DNA of 64,000 nucleotides from Bactericera cockerelli. Lineage: Eukaryota > Arthropoda > Insecta > Hemiptera > Triozidae. Each line of letters opens with the position of its first letter. The first letter of the stretch is position 1. Location: assembly GCA_024516035.1 (NCBI GenBank), contig CM044957.1, positions 18,745,224-18,809,223 on the forward strand, in the 5' to 3' direction. Below, in pieces: positions 10,613 to 21,339 of the stretch. The notes under the pieces are model-generated. The model had not been told where the DNA came from, did not search any database, and saw only the letters and a program-made list of their open reading frames with translations. A program made the translations under genes and the position numbers.

Positions 10613-12507
10613 AAAATGAGTTACATCCTTTTGAGAATTTATAGGTTATTACTTCCACTGATGAAATGGAATTTCAATATGAGTCTAACTCTACGTTTTA
10701 ATTAAAAACCTCTTCATAGCAATGGTATTGGAAAAAATATTTTTTATTTATTTATTTTATTGGGGGAAAATGGCAATGTTTTATTGACTGTCGCTGTCGG
10801 CTTGAATTCTACCTACCTAGATTAAAGTAAATAATATGTAATGTAATGATCTATAGGTATGTATTTAATTTTACTATCTACGTATAATTTATTTATATCA
10901 GTAAGACCCAGCGGAGGAATACTTATGTCCCAAAATCATTTTTCTTGAAAGTTTCCTGATATCTCTCTCAGTAGCAGCGTCGACGGTCTGATGCTCCAGA
11001 GGTCGTGGGCTCGAAACTCAGCCAGGACATGAGAAATTAAGATTCCATTTGGAATTTTGAACACATAATATTACTGAGAGATATTGGGAATCATCCGACA
11101 GTTAAATAAAGTCATAATTATGATTATGTGCCACGATATGTACATCGATATGTACAGCGTTAGTATCAGTCAGAAACAGAATTTATTTTTACGATTCCTA
11201 TTGGTCAATTTGGTTTACTTTAATGAAGGTATAAATAATTAACCTACAGAAATATTTCAGTGAAGGGGAAGTCAAAAGAACATGACGTTTTGTTTCCAAA
11301 CTTTTTATCACGCCTTGCTGACAAAAGTCCAACTCTAGAAAAAATAACACGAATTGAAAAAAGAACAAGTCAACCAACCACTTGCTGGAGACACAAAGGT
11401 CAAACGGGAACTCCCTACGGCAAAAACTTTCCTTAAAACCGAACAATAAGAAGAGAACATTTTCTTTTGTTGAATTTTTTTCTCAAAAAAGCACTCCGAA
11501 CAAGTTATTGAGTCAAATTTACTTAGAGTTCTTCCCTCCTTGGATTATCTCAACAAACTTTGGACACTGTTTACATTTTCTTCCTTTCAAAGTTAATTCT
11601 TAATGTATTTTCTCAAACTGATCCTTCTTCATTATTGATACTTTGAATATTTTCCTGTTTCCATTTTAAAGTATGTAAAAGCTATGTGGAGTTGAGAATT
11701 AGCTGTTAGCTTGTGTCAATAATTTAATACCTTCTAAATGATTAATTACATTCAAGCATTTTCGAGGAAAGTTAGATCTGTAAATATCTGGCTTCTTTCT
11801 TGTTTTCATTTTCTCTTTTCTTATGTCTTCTGACTTCTTTCCATTGCTTAGAAGGCATTTATTTATTTTTCTTTATTTTTTTCTGAAACAATTTTGGGTT
11901 AGGGTAAAGCTCATCTTCTGTTGAAACTTGTTGAGATAAAGGAATGAGAATGGGGTTTTCCTAATTCTGAACACGGCTTTATTTTAACTTTACTGAAACA
12001 TAAAATAAGCAATTATAAATTTTGTGAATCCGAGAAGAGGTATGGTAATCAGAAAAGTCTATTAATTCTGTTCCCCAATGTTACCCCATGACTTATTATA
12101 TTGAGTACCTATAATAAATAATATTCAGTAGGTAGGGCTTATGTTGTAATATTTTGATTTACCTATCTGAGGGAGAAAGCGGTGGTGGAATACTTGTGGT
12201 AGTGAATACAGATCTAAACTGTTTTCACAACAGACAATTACAATATAATTCGCAGTAACGCTTCATTTAGAATTGTGATAACGATGTTTTTTTTCTCTCT
12301 GTTAAATTTTTATCGCAAGTGGAGTTCATCATGCATTGAAATTGTTCGAGCATTCTGTGATTTTTGTGAATATTGAAAATGATATCTATATCTCTTCTGC
12401 TTCATAAACTTTATGAGTCTAAACATTACTATCTGTTTGTGAGTTGCCTTTGTATTGTAGATAATTTCTAATTGATATACTCGTAGTGTGTTTTATAATT
12501 ATAATAA
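10613..12507. other. Mostly unassigned, with a tRNA-like fragment
   Basis: At about 10975-11030 there is a tRNA-like segment (gtagcagcgtcgacggt, then gtgggctcgaaactcagc). It is flanked by short inverted repeats near 10960 (gatatctctctcagta) and 11075 (tactgagagatat). It may be a small SINE or MITE relic. The rest is AT-rich with no recognised gene. Confidence 0.4.
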
Positions 12508-12770
12508 ACTGGTGTGACAAGTGACACACAACTTTCCTTATACCTCTAAATATTCAAATTCCGCCAAAGATGAATATTAAAAAGTTAGTCCAAGATACTG
12601 TTTTCGAGATATCGTGTTGACGGATGCACGGACCGATGGCCGTAAACATTTTTTTGATATCCTGAGGCTTTGTCCAGAAATGTGAAAATTTCGGTATGTC
12701 AAATTTTTGACGAATATAATACTTTCCTTATTATAAGTAAGGAAAGCAAAATGTGCGATTTATCTTGACG
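12508..12770 (+). repeat. Interspersed repeat, AACTGGTGTG family
   Basis: It starts aactggtgtgacaagtgaca, has caactttccttata, and contains a cggatgcacggaccgatgg block. A copy in the opposite orientation lies around 51000-51305 (ttgtggtgccacaccagttt). No coding frame is seen and the transposon class is not determined. Confidence 0.5.
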
Positions 12771-13394
12771 ACTAATGAAACCAAATTACTTTTTTTAACC
12801 GTTTTGAGAAGTAGAATAAAGAATAATATCTGATTTTTGCCTATCCTATAAATTATACATGAAATTATCTACATATGCATTATACAGAGTGGTCCCGAAA
12901 CATACGGACTATAGAAATTAATGATTACCTAATATATTGAAAAATTTCCAATAAAGAATATTATGCACAAAAATATACCATCTATACCATCAATAATATA
13001 GTAGTAGTAGTAAACTAAGTATTATAACACTAACCATAGAAATAAATCATTTTTGGCACAAAGTATCTAATATATCTTTTTCCAATGAGAGCAGATTTTA
13101 AGGGCAGCTATGAAAGAACGAGAAAGAGAAAAAGAAGGTGTGGGATTTTTTTTTGAAAAAATACAAAAGGAAATTAAATGACGCCAGAAGAATCAAAGAA
13201 CTGATGATCTAAAATAGAAACAAGAGGGAAACAGAAAAGGAAATGAACAGAGATCAAACAAGAAAGAGCTGGAAAAATATAACACAGTGAGAGGATTAAA
13301 GAACATTTTCATCAAGAAGTAAAAATAATATAAATAAGAGAAAAATAAAACGGATAAATATATTTTTATATTATTATCAACAAGAAAGAACTGT
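12771..13394. other. No gene recognised
   Basis: AT-rich, partly purine-rich near 13110-13330. No gene or clear repeat boundary was seen. Confidence 0.4.
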
Positions 13395-13537
13395 CATATT
13401 TGTGTTAATCACAATCGTGATATCATAACTACTAAAATTAGCTTTACTAAATTTAATATTTATTTGTTTATTTTGAGACTTGAACCACCAACCTCCGATT
13501 AAAAGGCCGCCGCCTTATCCATCAAGTTACTGAGGTA
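13395..13537 (-). mobile_element. tRNA-headed SINE (family 2)
   Basis: On the minus strand it reads from a tRNA-like head (ggcggcc, then gaggttggtggttcaagtc) into a body with gtgattaacacaaatatga. This is the same order as the plus-strand copy at 13926-14071. Confidence 0.65.
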
Positions 13538-13925
13538 GGTACCTAATTAAGTAATTACCTATATTATTATCACCACACACTCCATACAGTCAGACAAAAT
13601 GGTGTAAAATATGTCACTTTACGTGAGAGCTGAGATCTGTCCATTCAGGTGCTTTAAGGAGAACAATAGGTGAACAAATGAAGAGTAACTTGTGTCAAGT
13701 GGATGGGAAAGTTATAATGGTCTGCTGCCTGATAATAGAAGTAAGCCTCTAGGGCAGGAAATATAGAATTATTCTCATTTATATATAGAGATAATAATGA
13801 ATGAAAAGTCGAGGGTACTAGAAAACTATCCTCTCGGAAACCTCAGCTCACCTAGAAATCTCGTTCCCGCCATATTAGAGTTTAGAATTCCGTTCCTGGG
13901 AGAAGTTCACCTTCACTGAAAAAAA

Positions 13926-14071
13926 ATCGCGGCGGACTTGTAACCTGGAGGTCGGTGGTTCAAGTCCCGGTTTCAGCGTGGATTTAGTAAAGCGAGTTTG
14001 AGTAGTTGTGATACAACGAAAGTGATTAACACAAATATGAACTTTAAAAAAAAAAAAAAAAAAAAAAAAAA
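13926..14071 (+). mobile_element. tRNA-headed SINE (family 2) with poly-A tail
   Basis: The tRNA-like head contains ggcggacttgtaacctgg and a B box (GGTGGTTCAAGTCCCGG). The body is gtaaagcgagtttgagtag, then gtgattaacacaaatatgaa, and it ends in an A run of about 26. It is the best-preserved copy of this family in the window and can serve as the reference for the five minus-strand copies. Confidence 0.75.
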
Positions 14072-14181
14072 TAGGCAAAATATTGCGTTGAATGCACTAT
14101 TTCACCGCGGGACAACCAAGTAAGTAACGTTTGTGCAAAGAGGAAACTTATTTGGGTGACCTTTGTAGCTAAATATATTAT

Positions 14182-15160
14182 ATCCCCCAAAAAATATCAC
14201 TTCGTGACATAAAAAAAGTCCCGCCAAGTCGTTCCCTAAAAATATTTCAGTTCCCAAATTCATCCCTCCCTTCCCAAAAAATATATTAGTTATTTATGAC
14301 CTCCCCCAAAAAAATTATTGAAATCAATTTATGGCCCCGCCTTTTATTCATTCACCTAAGTGCAACAGTATACTTATTAATAGCCTCCCCTCTCTCTTTC
14401 TTCTAATGTCATCTTTCTTTTGTTCCTTGTTGCATGTTGGAAAGTTTCCTTTACAAACTCAGAACTTAAGTCTTATTTCCTTGCTCCTTTCACCGACTTG
14501 GGCTCTTGGCGGAGTACCACTAACTGGGAATGATAAATATATGAATCTAATAGACAGTGCTATTTTTAAAGAATTAAAAAGAGATAATTTAACATAGTGG
14601 TTCTTATGGAGAACAGGAAATGAGAAGTCTAGCCGACCGCGACCCAAGGATGCTGTATCTAAGTCGCAAAATATCTGCCACCAACGAGAATTGGACCATC
14701 AGATCAAGTCACGATTCAGGCTCATTTTCAAGGATCACATGTTTACATATGTCTACATTTATATATAATCTTAGAAAAGAACCAAGACATCAGTTTCTTC
14801 GGCTAAGAACGGACCTGCTGGGTGGTACTCCGCCAAGAGCCCAAGTCGGTGAAAGGAGCAAGGAAATAAGACTTAAGTTCTGAGTTTGTAAAGGAAACTT
14901 TCCAACATGCAACAAGGAACAAAAGAAAGATGACATTAGAAGAAAGAGAGAGGGGAGGCTATTAATAAGTATACTGTTGCACTTAGGTGAATGAATAAAA
15001 GGCGGGGCCATAAATTGATTTCAATAATTTTTTTGGGGGAGGTCATAAATAACTAATATATTTTTTGGGAAGGGAGGGATGAATTTGGGAACTGAAATAT
15101 TTTTAGGGAACGACTTGGCGGGACTTTTTTTATGTCACGAAGTGATATTTTTTGGGGGAT
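14182..15160. repeat. Perfect 339-bp inverted repeat around a 301-bp spacer
   Basis: The arms 14182-14520 and 14822-15160 were compared base by base and are exact reverse complements over all 339 positions. The first base outside each end, and the first base inside the spacer at 14521, do not match. The arms start ATCCCCCAAAAAATATCAC and have no recognised coding content. No target duplication was found at the outer edges. It could be a recent foldback transposon, a recent inverted duplication kept identical by gene conversion, or an assembly artefact. Confidence 0.95.
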
Positions 15161-15423
15161 CTCATAACTTTTTGTAGTGGCCCTGCATAGGTGTGGGGTG
15201 TATGATACATGTTGTTTCAATATAAAACTATTTAACATATTAAATAATGACTTTAAAGGAACAAGTGTTGATAAATGAAACAGTTTGAATGTGAAGATAA
15301 ATATTTTAGTTTGATATTCATAACTAAGCACAGTATCCTTCTCCAAATTATTCTTTCACCTAAAAAGTAGATATGCGACTTTTGACTCATCTGGGAGAGT
15401 GATAACATACTAGATACTGAATA
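15161..15423. other. No gene recognised
   Basis: Short overlapping frames only. Confidence 0.4.
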
Positions 15424-15868
15424 TCTATACACCAACTTTGTTCTGAGCTCTGACAATGATCCTTTTCCCAATTAATGGCCAAACGTCCCTTTTAGGATAA
15501 TAGAACAATAAAAAAGCACACCTACCACTCACGAGAAAAAAATTAGCCATCGTTTGTGAAAATCGGTCTAGTAGTTTTGGCTGTAGAGCGGTCAACGTGA
15601 AAGAAGAACCAGAAAATGATGAAAATAATGACGTTTGTAAGTTTGGTTTTCTCCAACTTAACTCAAACGATTTTGATGGTTCTTTTTTCAAAGCTTGTCT
15701 TTATCGTGCCTCAATCTATATGTATTTATGGTCCGATTTCCTTCATCACTGTCTTGTACTTTTTTTCCTACAACTACAAGAATTGTGCTACTTTTGCTCT
15801 GGCGTATAATATCACTCGGTAACGCGCGAATTACTTTGACTTGGAGGTTTGGAGCGCTACCGCGCTCC
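15424..15868 (+). repeat. Interspersed repeat family E, copy 1
   Basis: About 445 bp matching 19160-19613 in the same orientation. Shared phrases include gatccttttcc, gttttggctgtagagcggtc, ccaacttaactcaaacgatt and cctacaactaca. Both copies end at a hairpin, GGAGCGCTACCGCGCTCC (15851-15868 here). Open frames inside are not conserved between the copies, so it is treated as non-coding. Confidence 0.7.
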
Positions 15869-15929
15869 TAAATTATAAATTTTTATTATTATAATAATGA
15901 TAGCATTTTATTATTATAATAATGATCTC

Positions 15930-16045
15930 GCTTTATTTATGAGATAGACAAACGAAAGCCAAATCGTCCAGTATGCAAGTTAAAACAGAACCCCAGTTAG
16001 TGAGGTCGCTTCGCTCCCTCACTGTGTTCGGTTAATAATAGTATG
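15930..16045 (+). repeat. Dispersed repeat, copy 1 of 2
   Basis: It contains gacaaacgaaagccaaatcg, ccagtatgcaagtt and gtgttcggttaata. A diverged copy in the same orientation lies at 16330-16432 (gacagacaaacgaaagccaa, ccagtacccaagttcaaaca). Confidence 0.6.
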
Positions 16046-16329
16046 TCCTACATTGTGTAACGTCAATATTATTATTTTTTGGCTTTCTTTTACATGGCAG
16101 GGTTTTCCTTAAAAAAGCTCTTCCATCCAAAAATAACTAGTGTTTCTTTGAACAGTAAACCTCAAACAGATTCAACATTCGCATTAAAAATGTTCAATCA
16201 AGCATGAGGACATCGAGACTTTTTATTTAATATCCCACTCGATAAGTTTTATATAAAACATATCAACCGGCCTTTTTCTTATATTTTTGGCCATTTATCG
16301 ATTTTTTACCACAGTGCGGCCCCCTTAGG

Positions 16330-16432
16330 TTTTAGACAGACAAACGAAAGCCAATTCATCCAGTACCCAAGTTCAAACAGAACTTCACTTAGTGAGTTCG
16401 TTCTCACTTTGTTCGGTTAATTATGTTTAAAA
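16330..16432 (+). repeat. Dispersed repeat, copy 2 of 2
   Basis: Matches 15930-16045 in the same orientation, ending tttgttcggttaatta. The 300 bp between the copies shows no gene. Confidence 0.6.
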
Positions 16433-16639
16433 GAAGGTAAGATAACAAGCGAGACCCTGCCTTAAGTCGAAGAACGATTAGAGAGATAGTCCGGGTTATT
16501 CTAAAATTATTCCCGTTTCATAAATTGGCCCTTTGTCACAGATTTTTACAAGGATACTGTGTGGTGCCATTCATTTTTATCCAGATGGGCCCCTCAACTG
16601 GTTCAGATAGTGGGTACACCCTGAACATATTTCCTTAAT

Positions 16640-16745
16640 TTATATCAGATTATAATAACTAGGACTTTTAAGTCCCATTATTCCAGCAGTACGCCCAAGA
16701 TGTATTATTATGTGGTAAAAACCCCAAATGGGAGGATAACTATGT
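16640..16745 (-). mobile_element. SINE family 3, body fragment
   Basis: Contains ttccagcagtacgcccaag and gtattattatgtggtaaaaa. The same phrases are joined to a tRNA-like head in the copy at 51429-51605. Confidence 0.6.
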
Positions 16746-16984
16746 ATTTTTACAATTAATTTCTGTGAAAGAATACTGAGAACGAAGCTTATTGTGATTT
16801 TCAAGTAATCTATATATATAAAATCCATTTATAAATATATATTTTTTCTAACTGTTAATTTTTTATTGTACATTATAAATGAGGTACAACACAACCCACA
16901 ACAAAAAAGGGTAATAGTACCTCATTAACTCACTAAATTTAATGTAAATTATGTAAAATTAAAATAAGTAAAGAGTATTTTGTT

Positions 16985-17092
16985 AAAAAAAAAAAAAAAC
17001 TGCCATGTTCCACCTGAGTTTCGAACCCGCGGACCTCTAGCGTATCTACCTTCACACAGTGCCGCCATTACCACTGAGCTAACTGTACTATT
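16985..17092 (-). mobile_element. SINE family 3, tRNA-like head
   Basis: On the minus strand it has GTTAGCTCAGTGGTAATGGC (A box-like) and a B box (CGGGTTCGAAACTCAGG). A short A run at 16986-17000 bounds the other side. The long segment between the boxes and the absence of a clean acceptor stem argue against a functional tRNA gene. Confidence 0.6.
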
Positions 17093-17503
17093 GTTGAAAG
17101 CGCGGGGTTTTTGCAACACATAAAAGCTTCACTTTACTTTACTTTACTTTGTATAATAAACTTTTTAGCGGCCTCCGAAAGAAATATTTACTAGAGAGAA
17201 TTGGATAGGGAGGGAAGCCTTTCACTTCCTATGTACCTAATAGGTACCTACATTCCTAATTAGGAATAGGTATTAGGTAGTGTAGGGGCTTTTACAAAGT
17301 TTTCTATGAAACTTCTACATTTCCTACTAAACTTACAAAGGTCCCCAAACATTTATGACATTCATGTTACACATACATAATATTATGTAACATTGGGTAC
17401 TATTACAGATTTTTTTACATTTTTGAACCTAATATAACAAACATTTTAGAAAGAAAAAAAATCTTGTTTTTTTCACTCCTTGGGCATTACAGGTTTAATA
17501 TAC

Positions 17504-17815
17504 CTATTTATGTAGGTATGAATTTATTTGTGGTCAAGAACAAGGCCTCTTCACAAAATTTGTGGGTAGCGCAGCATTACTAAGAGCCTCCATTACTTTT
17601 CAAATTCTATTACATTAATTTATTTTTACTCTGGTAATGCCGCCACTGGTCGTTACTTATTCAGTAACTACTCATTTTTCCTCACGAGGTATGAGTGGAC
17701 CCCAAACACCCAAGTAATGTGCAGAAAAATTCCTGACCAGCTGGGGATCGAATACAGGTCACCATGCGTGGTAAGGTTAGCGCGCTAACTCACTCAGCAC
17801 CGGCGACTATTTATG
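17504..17815 (-). mobile_element. tRNA-headed SINE (family 1) with target duplication
   Basis: On the minus strand, the head reads gagtgagttagcgcgctaac with a B box (GTATTCGATCCCC). The body follows with ccactcatacctcgtgagg and gaccagtggcggcattacc. Direct repeats CTATTTATG at 17504-17512 and 17807-17815 flank it and are consistent with a target duplication, though the last base of the element is ambiguous. Confidence 0.78.
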
Positions 17816-17883
17816 GGTTAGTATACCTTTACACAATTTCACATCGGGACATGTGGATTGAAAGGTTTGTGAGTGAATAGGTA

Positions 17884-18708
17884 TATCTCTATATATAAAT
17901 GAGAAATATGGACGGGCTTTGTATCTTTGTATCTTTGTAATATCTTTGTGTGTCCGAATTGTTTAGGCGAAACGGTAAGAGATAGCAAAAAATTGATGAG
18001 AGATGACCCCAAGTAAAATTGCCGTACAATACCAGGAAAACTTTCAAAAGTCCAAAATTCCAAACCGTCCTTGAGTTATGACCTTCCTCGAGTATTGCCT
18101 TGAGGAAGGGTCCGATTTTAAGACAGTCTTTGCTCTGGAACTTGAAATCTATCGCGAGGACCTATATTTTTTATTATTTAGTAACACATTAGATAAAATT
18201 AGCTTTCATTTAATTCATTTTAGGCCACATTCTGACGTACCGTTCTGGAGATATAAGCCAGAATGTTCGAAATTTGGACCTTTTTTTCAGACTTTTCACG
18301 TTTTTTAGCAGATTCCAGCGCGGAACTTAAAATTTGTCGCGAGGACCTATATTTTTTATTATTTAATAACACATTAGACAAAACTAGCTTTCATATAATT
18401 CATATTAGGCCACATTCTGACGTACCGATCTCGAGATAGAAGCCAGAATGTTCGAAATTTCGACCATTTTTTCAGACTTTTCACGTTTTTTTACAGATTC
18501 CAGCACGGAACTTAGAAATTATCGCGAGAACCTATATTTTTATTTTAAAAACTGTCTGAGAACATCACATGATTTTATTTGAGCCCTTTGTTTCCATATT
18601 CTGACAAACCGTTCTCGAAATATGGGCCAGTTTGCTACATTATCAATATCTGCTATGATAGATTTGGCTCGGGATTTTGAAATTTACAGCGATGATGGTT
18701 GTGTGTGC

Positions 18709-18740
<32 letters not shown>

Positions 18741-18898
18741 GTGGTGATGTGTGTGTGTGTGGTGATGTGTGTGTGTGGTGATGTGTGTGTGTGGATGTGT
18801 GTGTGTGTGTGTGGATGTGTGTGTGGATGGGTGTGTGTATGTGTGTGGTGTGTGTGATGTGTGTGGGTGTGTGGTGTGTGTGATGTGTGTGGGTGTGT

Positions 18899-18955
<57 letters not shown>

Positions 18956-19143
18956 TGTGTGTGTGGGTGGTGTGTGTATGGGTGTGTGTGTGTGGATGTG
19001 GATGTGTGTGAATAGGTGTGTGTCGATGTGTGTGTGTGTGGTTTGTATGTGTGTGGTTTGTGTGTGTGTGGTGTGTGGGTGTGGTGTGTGATGAATGGGT
19101 GGTGTGTGTGTGATGGCTTGGCGAAGCGGGTGCAGCCCGCTAG
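17884..19143 (-). mobile_element. Long RTE-like non-autonomous element with internal repeats
   Basis: On the minus strand it starts ACTAGCGGGCTGCACCCGCT and ends in TTTATATATAGAGAT, the same termini as the fragments at 521 and 49903. The middle holds about two and a half tandem copies of a ~187-bp unit (18130-18545, with cgcgaggacctatatttttt and ggccacattctgacgtaccg) and a GT-rich array (18696-19105). It has no reverse transcriptase frame. Confidence 0.6.
18696..19105. repeat. Compound (GT)n microsatellite
   Basis: About 400 bp of GTGTGT interrupted by ggatg, ggtgatg and gggtg. A 76-codon Cys/Val-rich open frame in it is an artefact of the repeat. Confidence 0.95.
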
Positions 19144-19159
19144 TACATAATAAACTAGA

Positions 19160-19613
19160 TTAAATATCTATACTCCAATGTTATTCTGTTCTCTGAAAAT
19201 GATCCTTTTCCTAATTAACGGCCAAATGGTAGCTTTTGGGATAATGAAACCATAAAAAGGCACACCTACCACCCAGAAGAAAAAAAATGAGCCATTGTTC
19301 ATGAAAATCGATCCAGTAGTTTTGGCTGTAGAGCGGTCAACGTCAAAGAAGAAGCAGAATTTTTTGAAAAAAAATGACGTTTTTATAGTGTGGTTTTGAC
19401 CAACTTAACTCAAACGATTTCGATGTTTCTTTTTTAAAAGCTTGTCTATTATCGTGCCCCAATCTGTATATGTAGTTCAATTTTCTCCATCACTTGTACT
19501 TTTCCTCCTACAACTACACGAAATGTGCTACTTATGCTGTCGCGTATAGTATACTCTGGGTAGCGCGCGAACTATTTCGATTGACTTGGCGGGTCGGAGC
19601 GCTACCGCGCTCC
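19160..19613 (+). repeat. Interspersed repeat family E, copy 2
   Basis: Colinear with 15424-15868 and ending in the same hairpin, GGAGCGCTACCGCGCTCC (19596-19613). Here the hairpin runs into a retroelement-like tail at 19614-19687 with AATAAAGCACTACTATACTA, suggesting that family E is the 3' part of a retroelement. Confidence 0.65.
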
Positions 19614-19763
19614 TTAATTCTGTTAGCGTAATGGGACTTCCTGTCTCGAGCCGACAGTCTAAATAAAGCACTACTATACTATACTATATTCAGGTCGATT
19701 TTTGCTGTTGTCATGACAGACCATATGGTGTTTTTTATTATTATTCCAGAACACTGGGTGATG

Positions 19764-19895
19764 TTATTATTATTATTATTAATTAACAAGTAATGATAAT
19801 AATTAAAATACAAAATTTAGAACAATATAAATAACATAGATAAAATATATACAGATGTCCTAACTAAAGGGCGGGGTTATTGCCTATGGCAAGCT
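19764..19895 (-). mobile_element. LINE 3' end, 5'-truncated
   Basis: On the minus strand it reads TTGCCATAGGCAATAACCCC, then gccctttagttaggacatctg, ending in ATT/AAT repeats. The same 3' end occurs at 53621-53811 (plus) and 58540-58658 (minus). No coding part remains. Confidence 0.65.
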
Positions 19896-21178
19896 CCGAG
19901 TCTTTTATTTAACTGGTGCAAGTGAGATCAAAGAAATGAGAAGGTCTGTAGTTGTCCGCTAAAAAAGGTTTTCTATTTTCTGAAGCAAGATTCAAAGATT
20001 TAATTCTCCCCGGGGCATTTATTTTTATCATTCGGATTTTCATATTTTTAAATTCAGAATCTAGCTTTTGATATGGAATTATGTGTAACAGAATTTATAG
20101 CAAATTTAAATTAGAGCAATAAATTTTAATTTGTTAAAGCAACAATTATTAACTCGGTCTATACTGTGCTGTGATTGGTTCAAACTCCGACTTTAGGGAG
20201 TGTCTGGCTTAGTTTAACTTTAATCCAGTTTCATAATGTGGCCCTATTTTTTTGAGAGAGAGAGAGAGAGAAATAGAGAGAAAGAGAGGGCGGGGGATGC
20301 AGTTACATGGTTTCAATTTATTAGACACAAAAAAAGAAAAAATTGAAAATGGCAAGAAATGTTGAAATTTTTCCTCACTTTTTTGGCTCCTCTTTCCTTA
20401 ATGTTATTTTTCATACTCTTCTCTATCTTCTCGCTCGCTCTTCTTCTTATCTTCGAGGTCTTCAATTATACTTAATATCACATTAGGGGAACATTAACTT
20501 TCTCTGGATGAGGTAAGACTTTACGTGTTTTGGTGTGATAATATGAAAGAACCCATTCAGATTCACCATAACGACATTATGAATGGTAATGTCTACAAAC
20601 GTAGAAGTCGAGAATTTTTCATTAAAAATCTTACGATATTGACAAGGTTTTGCTTTTCGGCGAAGTTTTTCATAATACCTAGGTACTAACTCTTGGCAAC
20701 CTTCATTTTATTTATTTTCAACCTCTTTGCAAATAGTGAGATTATTAGAAAACGCCTGTCCATAAGAAAATTGACAGGTTTCGTTTTTCTCACCAAAAAA
20801 GTACATGTGACATGTAGTAGGTACATTTAATAATATTCATCAAGAAAAAATGTAAATTTATCTCACAACAATTACTTAAATTTCAATTCAGACATAATTT
20901 ATTATATTAAATTAATTTTTCCAATACAAATAGATATAATATAAAATTGCACACAGTAAAAATTGGACTGTGTAGTTCGGGGAAAATAAAATAACAGGAA
21001 ATGATCTTTACCTTGTGCATCAGACTTCAGAATTGGTTTTGTGCCCATTGGAAGACTTTGTGAACTACCCTGTGGACAGAAATAAGATGGGGATTTATAG
21101 AAAAAAAATGATTTTTTAGAATTATTGTCTATTAAGAATGAAAAAGAATTAAGATTTCAATCAAATCCGAAACTATTA
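19896..21178. other. AT-rich DNA, nothing recognised
   Basis: A short GA-rich run (20255-20292) is the only notable feature. Confidence 0.45.
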
Positions 21179-21339
21179 AGGCGCATCCCCACCGGTGTTG
21201 AACGTGGTGAATTGTTGATGAAGATGAACGTGTTGATCAACAATATTATACCTGTAGTTTAAGCGATTAGGTGGTGACGGTGCAGCATTGATCAACATTG
21301 TTGAACAACGCACACAGTTGTGGTGGGGGGGTGCGCCTT
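21179..21339. mobile_element. Small MITE candidate, 161 bp
   Basis: The ends are inverted repeats: AAGGCGCATCCCCACC and GGTGGGGGGGTGCGCCTT. The interior has gttgatcaacaa and gatcaacattgttgaac, also partly palindromic. No convincing target duplication was found, so the superfamily is open. Confidence 0.5.

Noticed and set aside
9533..10658. Long minus-strand open frames (up to 310 codons) rich in Ser, Leu, Pro, His and Ile
   Set aside because: They fall entirely in the 23/38-bp minisatellite and are open in more than one register because the unit has no stop triplets.
14331..15011. Two near-identical 73-88 codon frames on opposite strands
   Set aside because: They are the same sequence in the two arms of the perfect inverted repeat, with no recognisable product.
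15597..15822. Overlapping 68-70 codon frames resembling small membrane proteins
   Set aside because: They lie in interspersed repeat family E and are interrupted in the second copy at 19160-19613.
18861..19091. Cys/Val-rich 76-codon frame
   Set aside because: It is the translation of the GT microsatellite.
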